Source of the DNA: Cordyceps javanica
Lineage: Eukaryota; Ascomycota; Sordariomycetes; Hypocreales; Cordycipitaceae
NCBI GenBank assembly: GCA_036850795.1
Contig: JAAECO010000005.1
Span: 1,364,001 to 1,428,000 of the forward strand
Length of the DNA stretch: 64,000 nucleotides
Reading direction: 5' to 3'
In this document: positions 43,401 to 55,510 of the stretch, in pieces
Numbering within the stretch: position 1 is the first letter of the stretch
Layout of the letters: every line of letters starts with the position of its first letter
Translations under genes and position numbers: made by a program
The notes under the pieces: model-generated
The model's input: the letters and a program-made list of their open reading frames with translations, nothing else
The model's database searches: none
Told to the model about the DNA's origin: nothing

Positions 43401-46400
43401 TTCCTTCGCGCCCTGGCCCTCTCCGATTCCGCGTCCCCCAGAACCAGCTTCCAAACCTTAATTATTTTTTTTTCCCACTTCCTCCTTTGCCTTTTTCTTT
43501 GGCTTTCTTTTAATCGTTTTGTCCCCTTTTTGATGATTCATCTCGTTGCCCTTATTTTTTTATGCTCCTTGGTCCTCTTAACCTTGTAATCAAGTTAATC
43601 TTTGTTAATTTTAATTTTACCTAACCAGCGCTTACAGCCTCACCAGATACTTTCACTAGGCCACAAGCTACTTAGTAGCCCAAGCCTTGTTTTCCTGGTT
43701 GTATTCGAAAACCTACACAAACTTGCCAGAGCCCATATCCATGTCTGTGTGTTGGCCCCAGTTCGATGTGCTGGGAAAGCAGATCTCGTGTCTATCGAAA
43801 AAAGGACGGCGCCATTTCTCAATCACGCATTATGATGCGCCAAGTTAGTCACTAGCATCGCGTCCGCATTTTGCCTTTTTGACTAAGTACAGAGTCCGAC
43901 TGGGTAATATTGGAGATTGATCCTCTTTCACTATTGCTACGTAATGCTGGGAATAATGGTACTGCACACTGATCCCCCTCATTTCAAAATGCCCAAACCT
44001 TGCTCATCCCGGACGTTGCCATACGACCTCTCTGAATCGTGCCTAGCCTCGTTCTATAAGTAATCTCTCGGATCCAGCCGTAAATGATGCAACACTGCGC
44101 GGCCACACTAACAGGCATGCGCCCTGCTGTGTCTCGAAAATGACTGCCACGTTTGGTCATTGCCCACGATTCTGGAATGTGACCACCGGCCATGTATGTA
44201 CATGGCTAGTTGCCCTACAGATTACAGAATACTCGGTCGCTTCTTCTGTCTCTAGCTGCCTGTGACATCTGACAGGTCGCTTGTACTGTGTCGGTTGTAC
44301 TGTGTCGCTTGTAATGTGTCTGGCATTCGTATTTGTCTACAATGATATTATCACCAGTCATTCCTTTTGTTTCTGGGGCATTCTGGTGCAAATATTTTCT
44401 ATTTTAACTTTTGATGTGGGAGTAGACCGGCGTCGTCAATACTGGCATAAGTTTCTGAGACCAACTCTGAGACTCGGGCTGCCTACCTACGAACCGGCGC
44501 GCCACAAAGCCAACACGCCCCGCGCCGCCACACAGCACAGGCGACTTCACCACCGCCCGCCGGCTTGGTACAGTTTTGCGTCCAAGAGGAGCCCTACTAA
44601 TGAATCGACAATCCAAACCCATGTCTCAAGTTCATGTCGTGTCTGCCGGAGGGGGAGGCGACAAGACCCTTGCTGCCGCACTTGGGCCGCCGCCGCCAGG
44701 CTGGTGGCCAAAACTGTGGCAAACCGAAACGAAACTTGTTATAACTGAGTGAAGTACATGTCATCTTGCCGCAAAAAAAAACACATCTATGCGATTTGAC
44801 AGCGCTCAAGTCTCAGCTCTTAAGTAGTACCAGCACCACTCTCAATGGTTATTGATGCTCTGTCCTCGAAGAATGCGAAACCTGCGCCTGATGTGTAGCT
44901 TCCCAGTACGCCGACTTTGTGAGATGGTTCGTTTTCATTCTCGACCATCCTATGCGTGGAATCTCCGCAGGGTCTCGTCTGTGAGATTCGGCTGATGCCT
45001 TCGCGTTGGCGTGAACGGCGTCGTCCCATCGGCATGGGGGACTCTTCTTCCGCGAGTGATCTTTATCCGTAACTGCATCGCGCTGACCTGGCATAATTTT
45101 CGTACAAACAGGGATTGAATATAGGAGGGGTAGGTACATATAGGTACAGAAGGCCTGATAGTAAATAACCCGGGCATGTGATAACACAGCTATAGCACTG
45201 ACAGAAAGTAATAGAACCCTTTAATGGGCTATAAAAGGGATCCAATTAGGAACGAATTTATCAGGAATTAGCTACCTAAAGTACCCATGATGTTACAGTA
45301 AATAGTACAAGAAAAGGCTTTGGAATAGTTTCACCCTATACGTCTCTTTACGGATCCTGGTTACCAGCTCATGGCAAAGCACGTACACGTCCTGATGTCG
45401 GCGCGCCGGCCCTAAGCGACAAGCCACGGTGACGTGTCGGGGCTTGGTTCACTCAGGGTCGGTATCTGACGGCATGCCAAGTTGGCACGGGTGACTTTCT
45501 TCAACCCAGATGTTGTGGTGGAAGGCCTGCTTGTCCAAACTTTGCGATGGCATTTGATCGTTGGCTGCGACGGGCAGCCCTCGCATTTTCTCGGAACCGT
45601 CGCTACCTACCCCGTGATGGAATCACTCTAGATACTCACAAAAAAAAACGTGCCGGCCCATTTCTACGCGTTTATGAGCACTTGCCTGAAAACACACACA
45701 CACATACACACTCATAAGATCGGCTCAAAGGAGTTCAATGCTACTCGAGGCTGTACGACATACTTCATTGCGTGCTCACTCACCCCCGTTTCGATGCAGA
45801 ATCGACCAGATGACAGCAAGAGAGACATCTTGGATCCGTATAATCAACTTTCCAATGCCACAGTCAGGGCAAAACATGGGGTTCTTATGAAAGCCCGCTA
45901 GAGCTGTTGCAGGAGGACACAACGTCGTACGCGCTTTGATGGCTCGCCGAAGGCTCGATGCTCCCAATCGAGCTTTGCTGTGGTGTAGATGGAACATCAT
46001 GCGCGGGCATAGTTTGATCATTGGGAGGTCCTGTGATTTTGGTCATGACGAGCTTTTCTCACTATTGGCCAACTTGTCCAGTCAATGCGCATGGCATATC
46101 CAGATGAAAACACATTAGAAAAAAAACAGCAGAGCTGAAATCTGCTAGATTGGGGTGCGGAAATGCGTGAACCGGGAGCCGGGACGCTCGATGATCGCGG
46201 GGCAGAAACCAGTCAAGTTACTGTTCTTCAAAATTAGGAAAATGACTTTTATCTGACATTGATTCAGTTTACTATCCATTGATAAACGCAGTAATATTTC
46301 GATGCTATAGTTCCACTTCAACGTCAAACGATGCAGACGACTCTAGGGTAGGTTCTGTAGGCCGCTTCATGGCAAAACTAGCCCACTTGAACCCGGGCAC

Positions 46401-46487
46401 CGATTTTGAGTCACAACCCACCTTTGACAGCTCCATCTTGCAGCTTTTGGCCAGCGCATTGCCTCCCGCTCTTCTTCTCGCGCAATC
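40475..46487. other. 6-kb gene-poor interval
   Basis: Next to SKN7 (40475-41700) lies purine-rich plus-strand sequence, meaning a pyrimidine-rich SKN7 leader, with TAAAA units (40947-40970) and GGT/GAT triplets near 41500. From 41940 to 43300 the DNA is rich in GTACTTAC- and AGTACT-like words and includes CATCAA repeats (42706-42732). From 43300 to 43620 it is CT-rich like a transcript leader, but no coding exon follows. 43800-46300 is mixed DNA with short frames only. The last ~200 bp is the promoter of the eIF2B gene. Confidence 0.4.
42706..42732. repeat. (CATCAA)n microsatellite
   Basis: Four CATCAA hexamers in the gene-poor interval, flanked by further CATC/ATCA triplets. Confidence 0.8.
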
Positions 46488-48777
46488 ATGTCGCACAAGG
46501 GAAAGAACAGCGCCAGCTCGGGCAAGGGCAAAAAACCCGCCAAGTCGGGCGCCGAAAGCAAGGGCGAGGACGTCCTGCAGGCTGTGGTGAGTGCAGCTCC
46601 CACCGCGGGGTACCATTTCTCGACTGACCCGGGCGACTTCCAGATCCTCGCCGATTCCTTCCAGGACCGATTCAAGCCGTTCACGGTGGACAAACCAAGA
46701 GTACGAGCCGACACAGACGACCTGAACTGGACCCGACTAACAAGCGCAGTGTCTTCTCCCGCTGGGCAATACGCCGCTGATCGAGTACACCCTCGAGTTC
46801 CTGGCCATGAACGGCGTCAACGAAGTCTTCCTCTACTGCGGCGCCAACACCGACGCCGTCGAGGAGCACATTAACCGCTCGCGGTGGTCGACGGCCTCCA
46901 AGTCATCCCCCTTCTCCCTCATACAGTTCATCCGCGTAGCGGACGCGCGATCGGCGGGCGACGTTCTGCGGGACCTCGACACGCGGTCGCTCATCGACGG
47001 CGACTTTATCCTGGTGCACGGCGACCTGGTGGCAAACCTGATGCTCGATGGGGTGCTGGCGGCGCACCGCCGGCGGCGCGAGGAGAGCGCCTTCAACATC
47101 ATGACGTGCGTGCTGCGCAGCGGCGGCCGGGACGCCCACCGCACAAAGGCCAACGGCCTGACGCCCGTCTTCGTCGTCGACAACAAGACGCAGCGCTGCC
47201 TGCACTACGACGAGATGAGCCCGATTGGCGGCGACCACTACGCGCTGCTCGACCCGGCCATTCCTGACGAGCTCTCGACCGACTTTGACGTGCGCGCAGA
47301 CCTCATCGACGCCCAGGTCGACATTTGCACGCCCGAGGTGCTCGCGCTTTGGTCCGAGAGCTTCGACTACGAGCTGCCCCGCCGCAACTTCCTCCACGGC
47401 GTCCTCAAGGACTGGGAGCTCAACGGCAAGATGATTTACGCCCACGTCGTCGAGGACGGCTACGCCGCCCGCGCCAGCAACCTGCAAATGTACGACGCTG
47501 TCAGCCGCGACGTCCTCGGCCGCTGGACCTTTCCCTTCATCCCGGAGAACAACCTCGCTCCGAAATCCTCCTACCAGGCTCATCCCAACAGCGTCGTCAT
47601 TGAGCAGAGCGCGTGCCATGCCTCGAGCGCGCGCCTGCGAAACTCTATCATTGGCGCCAACACTAGCATCGGTGCGGGCACTACGGTCACCAACTGCATC
47701 ATCGGCAGCGGCTGCGTAGTCGCCGCCGGCGTCACCCTCACAGATTCGTTCATCTGGAACGACGTTTCGATTGACGAAAACGCCACCATCACACACGCCA
47801 TCCTGGCAGACGGCACCAAGGTTGGCAAAAACGCCACCATCGCCTCTGGTGCGCTCCTCTCCTTTGGCGTGTGCATCGGGGACGGTGTCAGCATACCCGA
47901 GAACGCCGCCATATCTGCACTCTCGCCGCTCGGCCAGTTCGTCGCGACAGATGTGACCCTAGTCGGTTCTGACGGCGTCGGCGCCGCCTTCCACGACCCC
48001 GAGACCGACGAGCTCGAGGACGATGACCCAGCACGTCTGCAGCAGTCGCTCGTCTATTCAACGGCGGGCTTCAATGTCTCGACGTCGTCGGTGTCGACGC
48101 TCGCGTCCGACGTCTACTCGAGCGACGGCAGCGAGCCCGCCTTTGGCGACGAGCCCGACGACCCCGAGACCGCCGGCAAGGAGTCGTTCCATGCCGACGC
48201 CGTCCACGGCCTGCTCGACGCGCTGCGCGCCGACTCGGGCGACTTTGACTCGGCCAAGCTCGAGTTCATGGGTCTGCGCCTCGCCAACAACGCCTCGGAC
48301 GAAATGATGCGGCGGGCCGTGGCCACGGCGTTTGCGCGTCGCGCCGCGGAGCTCGTCGTCCCAGTGCCCGGCACCGGCGACGCCCCGCTCGAGCCCAGCA
48401 AAGCCGCCGAGAAGGCCCTCACGGCGCGCGCCGGCGCCGTCAAGTTTGTCGGCGAGGTCGGCGTGGGCGGCGGCGAGTCGGAGCAGGTCGCCTTCGTCCT
48501 CGCCACCCAGACGGCGCTGCGCGAGGTCGTCGCCGCGGGTAGTGGTGGCGGCGTCGACGCCGCCAAAGCCGGCACCGTCCTCGCCGCCCTGATGCAGCAG
48601 CTCTACGCGCTCGATGTCCTCGAAGAGGATGGCATCCTGGCGTGGTGGGAGGATGAGCGCGCCGCGGACGGCGAGGGCATGGCCGCCATCAAGGATAAGT
48701 GCAGGGTGCTGGTCGAGTGGCTGGAGAATGCGGAGGAAGAGGACGACGATGACGACAGTGACGAGGACAGCGACTAG
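46488..48777 (+). CDS. GCD6: translation initiation factor eIF2B subunit epsilon
   Basis: Three exons (46488-46586, 46644-46700, 46750-48777; introns 57 and 49 nt) encode 727 residues. After a Lys/Ser-rich N-terminus the nucleotidyltransferase-like domain begins LQAV-ILADSFQDRFKPFTVDKPR-CLLPLGNTPLIEYTLEFL and runs through VNEVFLYCG and DGDFILVHGDLVAN. A left-handed beta-helix of hexapeptide repeats follows (LRNSIIGANTSIGAGTTVTNCIIGSGC). The C-terminal HEAT-like W2 domain holds the catalytic region and ends with LEEDGILAWWED and an acidic tail (EEEDDDDDSDEDSD). eIF2B-epsilon is the catalytic subunit of the decameric exchange factor that loads GTP onto eIF2 and is inhibited by phosphorylated eIF2-alpha. 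Yeast Gcd6 has 712 residues, so the length agrees. Confidence 0.95.
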
Positions 48778-49357
48778 TCAACCTGTCGCGCGGGGGGTAA
48801 GGGGAGAAAATGAAGCAGGGGAAAATAAAAGGGAAAGATGCATGTCTTGCGGATAGATGGAAACTTTCGGCAAGAAAGAAGAATACCAAGGAAATCTACG
48901 GAATTTTACAGCGCTATTTTTTTGGTTTGGTTTGCGGGGACACGCCGAATCGAGGGAACTTGGGAAAACGTAAAAAGTAAAATAAAGAAAAATATCATGA
49001 AAAGTTACTTTGCGCCACCTGATTTTCCCTGTGCTGTAATATATGTGCATATGTGTGGGTGTACGGGTGTGTGTGTACCTGCAACGTACCTAAATAGAAA
49101 AGATATTGTCCTCGGAAAACGCCAAACATGGACATGAATAGATGCTACAATTTTCGCAGCATAACAGAAAACCCCCTCATGAAAAACAATAACAACAAAG
49201 AGCCCGCCCGATTCTTTGGTTCCGTTTCTCTGGATACATGAAACAGTACATCGGGGGGATATCACATACATTACGTCCTTTTTTACCAGCCCGCTTCCTC
49301 CCGTTCCTATCCCTTGCAACGGCAGAGAGACATTGCAAACCTCATCCGTGTGAATGC
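48778..49357. other. convergent 3' spacer
   Basis: 580 bp between the stops of GCD6 and the HAD-domain gene; AT-rich in the middle. A GTGTGT stretch lies at 49051-49076. No gene is seen. Confidence 0.4.
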
Positions 49358-51216
49358 TCAGTAATAGCCTTGCAGATCAGTGACGTGGTTGCCGCCGTTG
49401 GGACGGCCCTTGTCGCCGCGCGGGCCGGTCGGTGCGTTGGCCGGCGGGTGCGCGTCGTCGTAGTTGACCTCGGCGGTGACGTTCTTGGAGCCGACGTCGT
49501 CGAGCGAGCGGTAGTGCGCGGCGTAGCCACCCCTGCCCTTTTTTCCCTTGCCGCCGCGTCCGCGTCCGGCGGCCTGACCACCTCTACCGCCGCGACCGCC
49601 GCGGCCACCGCGGCCGGGATTAGCGGCTGCAGCGGCCGCAGCGGCGGCGTCGGCGGCGGGTTGCTTCGGCGGGTTCCAGTCGTCGCCGTTGTGTTTCCGC
49701 TTACCGCTGTTGCTGTTGCTATTGTGATCACCATTGCTATTGATGGCGGCGGCAGTGGCGGTGTTGGCCCTATTGCTGTCACCACCAGTGTTGGTCTTGT
49801 TGGCAAACAGGCTGTCGTACTCGTTTTGCCGCGGGTCGTCCGCCTCGACGCGCAGAGCAGCCTTTTCGCTGACCGTTGTGGTAAAGGTGAAGCGTCTTTC
49901 GGGCGGCAGCGCGGACCAGGTGTTGATCTTGGCCGCGTCGGCGGGCCGCGCGCCCTTCTTGAGGGCCAGTACGACGAGAGGGACCCGGTTCTCGGTGTGG
50001 TACGCGGCCGTGGCCGGCACGGGCGTGACGCACGCCGCCCAGATGGTGTCGTTGTGGCAAGCGGTGCCGGTTACCTGCCACGTCATTTTGCCGCCGAGGC
50101 CGCCGACCTTGTCAAGGATGGGCTTGGGGCATGGGCGCGGAACGATGATGATGTTGGTGCCGTGGATGCGCGTCACGTCGCCCGAAGGCGCCTTGCGCGG
50201 GATCGACATGAGCGCCAGGAGCCGCTGGGAGTCGGCACGATCGATGACGTAGCTGGTGAAGAAGACGGTCTTCTTGATGCGTAGAGCGTTGGGTCGCAGG
50301 TGCAACGGCTGGCGCTGCATGGCCTCGTTGTGCTCGTTGATCATGCGCTGCACCTGCGCCACCTCGACGACGGGGTCCAGCGCCGTCTGCGTGTCCTTGA
50401 CCTGCACAACATCAGCTTGAATGGGCCCACGCGTGGGCCGGACGCGCTGCGCGTTGTTGTAATGCTCGAAGAAGTCTCGAAAGCCCTGCGTGTGTGCCGG
50501 GCGGTCCTCGTAGATGCGAATCTCCTGCGCGTGCTTGTACGTCTCCATGATCTCGGTGAGCAGCTCCTGCTTGAAGTTCATGGTGCTGGAGAATTTCTGG
50601 TTGGCCGGGCCGACCTGGGGCTTAAGGCAGAGCATGTCGAAATCGAGGTGCTTGCTGGCGGCGATGCGGCGCAGGAGGTCGGCGAAGCGCTGCTCGCCGC
50701 GGCCGGTGAGCAGCACGCACAGCGCATCGGGCTGCTTCATGGTCAGGCGCACAAGCTCGACGACTTTCTCGTTCCAGAAGCCTTCCCAGGCACGGGGCTC
50801 CTCTTGTTCGATACCCAGGCCCGTCGCGCCCAGGATGCGGTTATCGTGCCACCAGCCGCTGTTGATAAATGCGTCCTGCCTAGACAGCATGCCGATCGTA
50901 GGACCGGTCCATAAGGTCTGGTTTGGGAGGGGAGTTTTGAAGACTGTTTGTTACGGGTCAGACAACATCACGACAGGAGCGGGGTGCGCTGCGCAGACGC
51001 ACGGGTATTGTCAAAGTCGTAGACGTGGAGGGCGGATATCTTGTCGACGGCTGCAGCTGTATGTCAGTTTGTTCTTGCTCCTGTCTACTAGACAGCCACC
51101 CAATGTCACACACCAGGAAGCGTCTTGTTGAGGCTCGACCATCGGCCGAGCGCCGTGACTGTGAACTGGCTGCGCTTCTGGCCGGCGCCATTGTAGTGGC
51201 CAAAGGCGGACGCCAT
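49358..51216 (-). CDS. HAD-domain, Swiss-army-knife RNA-repair-like protein
   Basis: Three exons (minus strand: 51216-51114, 51056-51003, 50943-49358; introns 57 and 59 nt) give 580 residues. The junctions restore KTLPA-AVDKISALHVYDFDNT-LFKTPLPN, so the HAD motif I (DFDNTLF) is built across an intron. Next come WWHDNRILGATG, LLTGR (HAD motif II region) and a predicted alpha/beta domain with IYEDRPAHTQGF. This matches the HAD family described for Swiss-army-knife RNA-repair proteins (HAD_SAK_1), seen in many ascomycetes but with no defined substrate. The second half holds a domain of unknown type (VFFTSYVIDRADSQRLLAL, GTNIIIVPRPCPKP) and a low-complexity tail of Asn/Ala runs and RGG repeats (GRGGRGGRGG), typical of RNA-binding proteins. 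Predicted nuclear or cytosolic, with no signal peptide. Confidence 0.85.
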
Positions 51217-51832
51217 GGCGCGCGGCGAGGAAATCAGGCGGCGTCTCGAACCGGCGAGCGCAGCAGTCATGAAACGGTGAGCAATTCCGTGTACGGGAGG
51301 TCGCTTGGGCGGTTCGCAGTCGGTCGCCCGGAGGCTGTCGATGGGGAGTTTGTCTTGGAGGTCTCCCTGATGGCTGGAAAGGAAGTGGGAGATGAGGTGA
51401 GGTTCAAAAAAAGTTGGACCGGCCCAAAATTGAAGCTTGGGGTTGGAGTGGGGCTGCCACAACGACATGCATGGCCAAGACGGGCTGGGTTCTATACAAG
51501 GTGGATAGATATCGAGATGGCTTCCTGTACGTTGACGGGATCTGCATTGAATGCAATCTCACTTCTATCTTTTTCAAGATTTCGCAGATTTTACGTACTT
51601 GTTTTGCCCTTATTTTTCAGCCGAAGCTGCCATCAGCACGGCCGAGTGACTCAGCCGGGAAGCGATCTCAGATGGCTACTCTACCCCACCATTTTATAGA
51701 CTATAGGTGTTTGGACTACAACTATAAAAAGCACTATGCCTTACGGTTTGAATATCGACTTTCACTATACCATACTTGTATACCAACGATCCAAAGCACA
51801 TCAATCAAAACTCTCCGAATCGACAGAGCACC
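51217..51832. promoter_or_regulatory. divergent promoter region, HAD gene / GNAT gene
   Basis: 616 bp between two divergent ATGs. TATAAA-like words occur at 51694-51699 and 51722-51728, about 105-140 bp before the acetyltransferase start; their use as TATA boxes is a guess. Confidence 0.4.
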
Positions 51833-52663
51833 ATGGCACCGCAAGGCATGCGTATCGGGCGCCTTCAGCCCGAGGACATACCCGCCGTAGCCAGGCTCGC
51901 AGGGCAGGCGTTTGCGAGCGACCGGCAGACGCAGATGAAGGCGCTGGGCGAGAAGGAGCCGTTTGATATGGAAAAGTATACGCTCGAGAGCATGCCGGGC
52001 TACCTGACATCGCGGACATGCCATGTGCTCAAGGCGGTCGACGAGGCGACGGGTGAGATTATGGGCGTGTGCAACTGGGGCATCAAGGGCTTCGTGCCCA
52101 AGCGCATGCCGTACTTTGAGGAGCGCGTAGCCGAGGCTGCCGCCGCCGCCGCCGCCGCCGCCGCCTCACCGGCCGAGGCGCCAAAGACGGAGGAGTCAGC
52201 TAGAGAAGAAGAAGCGCCGGCCGCCGTCGAGGAACAGCAGCAGGTGGAGGCGGACGAGGAGGAGGAGACGGACCCGATCAAGCGCCTCGTGGCCCTCACC
52301 GACGCCGACATGCAGGCCTGGATGGCCGAGGTGATGCCGGCCGGCACGCGCTGCCTCTTCATCATCGGGCTGACGGTCGACCCGGCGTACCAGGGCCGCG
52401 GGGCGGGCTCGGCGCTGCTGCGCTGGGGCACGGACATTTGCGACGCCGAGGACGGCGACGTCTTTGCGTGGGTGCACTCGTCGGACCCGGCGTGGGGCAT
52501 GTACCGCAAGAGCGGCTTCGAGGTGGTCCGCACCCTGGACCTGGACCTGGACCTGTACGCGCCGTGCAAGCCCCCCGGCGAGGGCGACGACGCGACGTGG
52601 GGGCACTATGTCTTCCGATACATGAAGTATTTCCCCAAGACGACCAAAAGCAGCGTGAGTTGA
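51833..52663 (+). CDS. GNAT-family N-acetyltransferase
   Basis: A single-exon gene for 276 residues. The ATG is in the strong context CACCATGG. The N-terminal beta-alpha unit reads MRIGRLQPEDIPAVARLAGQAF. The acetyl-CoA site (motif A) is LFIIGLTVDPAYQGRGAGSALLRWG with QGRGAG at 187-192, and motif B includes WGMYRKSGFEVVRTL. Between them sits an insertion of ~60 residues: eleven Ala from a GCC repeat, then an acidic EEEAPAAVEEQQQVEADEEEE-type stretch. The insertion is unusual for the small fungal GNAT proteins that act on metabolites or drugs, but such loops are tolerated. No signal peptide is present. The substrate is unknown. Confidence 0.88.
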   Translation: MAPQGMRIGRLQPEDIPAVARLAGQAFASDRQTQMKALGEKEPFDMEKYTLESMPGYLTSRTCHVLKAVDEATGEIMGVCNWGIKGFVPKRMPYFEERVAEAAAAAAAAAASPAEAPKTEESAREEEAPAAVEEQQQVEADEEEETDPIKRLVALTDADMQAWMAEVMPAGTRCLFIIGLTVDPAYQGRGAGSALLRWGTDICDAEDGDVFAWVHSSDPAWGMYRKSGFEVVRTLDLDLDLYAPCKPPGEGDDATWGHYVFRYMKYFPKTTKSSVS

Positions 52664-53248
52664 GGAGTGGAAGAGGAAGATGGGGAGAAGGGGGGCCGGG
52701 GTGTGTGGGCCGGGAGGGAAAAGAGAAGGATGGGAATATATTTTGGGATCGAGAGGAGAGATTTCGGGGGAGCAAAGGGGGCGCGAATGCCTGCTACATT
52801 GCACTATCGAGATGCGGGATGGAGGGGGGGGCTCTGGCCCATGTGAATGGCAGGGGGGGCAACTGAGGCTGACGCTTTGGTATATCCCGCGTTGGCTATA
52901 GAGTACAGAAATAACAAAGTATATCAGAGTATACAGGAGCCAGAAAATGTTACATTTTAACATTGAAATTGCATGATCTCGACAATATCTGTCCCGCCCC
53001 CCCGAAAAAAAAAAGCCGTGCTCCGCGCGCAGCAATACCACTAGACCAACATCTGCCGACATTGACACGATGCAACGGTATGCAAGCATTCAAGCTGCAC
53101 GGGGCACGCCCTTTTCTTTTCTTTTTCTTGTTCTTTTTCTTACCTTACTGGGGGCTCAGAAAAATTCTCAAACATGCATACGCGAGAGGCCGCCCAGCCC
53201 ACTCAACACCCCCCTTGCTGTCTGCTGGCACAATGGCGTCAAACTATC

Positions 53249-53272
53249 CTCCTCCTCCTCCTCCTCCTCCTC
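53249..53272. repeat. (CTC)n triplet repeat
   Basis: Eight CTC triplets in noncoding DNA; a (GGC)n run of similar length follows at 53322-53345. Confidence 0.8.
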
Positions 53273-53319
53273 GGCCGCCGCCTCCCCCCCGCACCCCCGG
53301 TCCTCTCTTTCCCCGGCGA

Positions 53320-53351
<32 letters not shown>

Positions 53352-53871
53352 CACCGGCCCGTGCATGGTTCGATAATGTCCATACCGTTGGGCGGGGCTG
53401 CAGGATCACCGCCGGCGAGAGCTACCACGTTCCCGAGCGTTTGACGAATCAACTCTTGCCGGTATGTCTGCCGGAAAGGCCGACGGGGGGAAATGAAAAA
53501 GTTAATACAGAGAGATAGGGTGTCACTAGCCTATCTCAGGGTCTTTGCTGTCTTGTCTCGGAAGACGTTGCCCCGGGAGGAGAGGAGAGAAGAGGAGGGC
53601 GGGGGGGAAGGGACTAAGAGCTTGGACGTTTTGGAAAAAAATCAAGACAAAACGGTCAGGAGATGACGACGCTAGAGAGGTAATATATCTCTGCTGATAT
53701 ATGTCGTTGCGGTGAATAGGTTTCGGCATGAGCAGGGAGGAGAAGAAGAAAAAGAAAAGAGGATCAAGATAAACTTTGTGTGCCTGTAAGTCGGGATGGT
53801 CACAAGAAGGGGAGTGTGTGCGGCTCGTACGTATACTGGTACACCAAGCTCAGTGCTTGTCTTTGTTTTTA

Positions 53872-53901
53872 ATAATCATAATAATCATAATAATCATAAT
53901 G
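53872..53901. repeat. (AATAATCAT)n short tandem repeat
   Basis: Three units of a 9-bp AATAATCAT-type repeat in the GNAT/CP2 spacer. Confidence 0.7.
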
Positions 53902-55510
53902 TCTTGCCCTAGTTCTGCCAACCTCATGCCGATATTCTTCATCCGCATCTCCCATGTAAAACTGTATTCCGATTCGAATAAACGGCGAATCCGCCCCCCC
54001 AATTCACATCTGCTTATCAGTATCCGCACATCACCAGCTCTTGGCAAAGAAAACAGCCCAACCGCATCTCTCATGCACGTTCCATGTATGGCGTTGGCCA
54101 CTCTTCCTCAGCTCTTTGATCCGTGCAGATCACCACTTCTTCACTTCGGCAAGGGTCGTACCACTCACCACCCCCTGGAGATCGGCGATATACAAGACAT
54201 TGTGTCTTCGGCTGGGGGGAGAGAGAGGCGAGCAGTTCCCCCCCTCTTTTTTCCTCCAAAGAGAACCGGGACCCTTGCCCACAGGCTACAGCTGGGGGGA
54301 CATGTGGCTGTACTTACTCGATCCAGTACGAGAACGAGGCAGGCCGAGCCTAGTTCTACCCGACCTTGGCAGCCCTAAAAATACAGCACTGATCCTCTAT
54401 ACTCCAGCCCAATGTCCACTACGAGACAGGCAGCTGCCCACTATAGTACAAGCACCTGTCCACCACAAAACCCACTGTAAATCACGGCGCTGAAGCCTTG
54501 TATTTGGCCCAGGGCTTTTACTGTACTTCTTTCCTCCAATGGCTCTCTCTACCTCTATCCGTACTTACTTACACACACACCCTTGTTTCCCTCCACATCA
54601 ACGCCCCCCCCCTGCGTTCCCTCCGGCTGGCTCTCCGCAACGGCTCGACACAAGTCTAGACTCGGGTCGATTTCTCTGCTTGTCTCTAAAAAAAAATTCG
54701 GTTGGCTTGCACCGCCACCTTGCCTAATTTCGCAATGACCTCGAAAAAAACCGGTTTTCTTTAGCGACTAATAAGGGAAAAATGAAACGGAAAGCCCATT
54801 TCCCCCTTTTATATCCGCTGCCCATTAACGCAGAAAGATTTTTTTCCATCATCCAATAATTGAGCCTTCTTTTTCTCAGGAACCCACATGTTCCTGAGTG
54901 ACCCTGGTCTTTTGGTGCTATTCTTGTCCTCGACGGCCATCGCCTAGCTGAGGGATCATCGTCCCAGGGCCCCGCGTCTTTTGGCTGTCGCCATGCTTAC
55001 CCGCGCCATCACCATGTTTGATTTCCGTCACCTCCACAATGCCTTGCATCTCACTCGCTCGGTGTCTGGCTACTTGTCCGTGGTGATCAATATCAATTCA
55101 TGTGATTATGTCTTCGCAGCACCCTGGGCTCGCCGCCGGCTGCCTCATTAATTCGCCCATTCGGGTCTGTCCTAGTAATCGCCCATACGCAAAGTCCGAC
55201 CAGATAAGATACTGTACATTACCACCAACCCGTTTGCTTGTAAATGCAAAACAAAATTTCGTGAGGGCCCAGCCGATTTCGTCACGGCTCCCGTTTTACC
55301 TTCCGTTTTGATGCCGCCCATGGCTGCTTTTGCAACACTTGTACAAAGATGATTATATCCAAGATTGAAGCGCCAAACCGGCCCTTCTATAGCAACAAAA
55401 TGAAAACACCTCTGCAAATTCGTCCGGAACTGCAGATATGTAGTAAAAGAACAACAACATAAAACAAAATATACCAGGCTTTGCAGTGTAACGCATTCGC
55501 CTTTGTAGGC

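Larger units (their letters stand above)
52664..55510. other. 2.8-kb convergent spacer, no supported gene
   Basis: Between the 3' ends of the GNAT gene and the CP2 factor. It contains C- and G-runs (52999-53006, 53586-53607), a CTC triplet run (53249-53272) followed by a GGC run (53322-53345), and ATAATCATA units (53872-53901). Short frames here follow the triplet runs and are not convincing genes. Confidence 0.4.

Noticed and set aside
44820..45187. possible small secreted protein (minus strand)
   Set aside because: No signal peptide in frame with the longest open stretch; frames overlap and are short.
46903..47796. 297-codon minus-strand frame across GCD6
   Set aside because: Antisense shadow of the eIF2B-epsilon exon.
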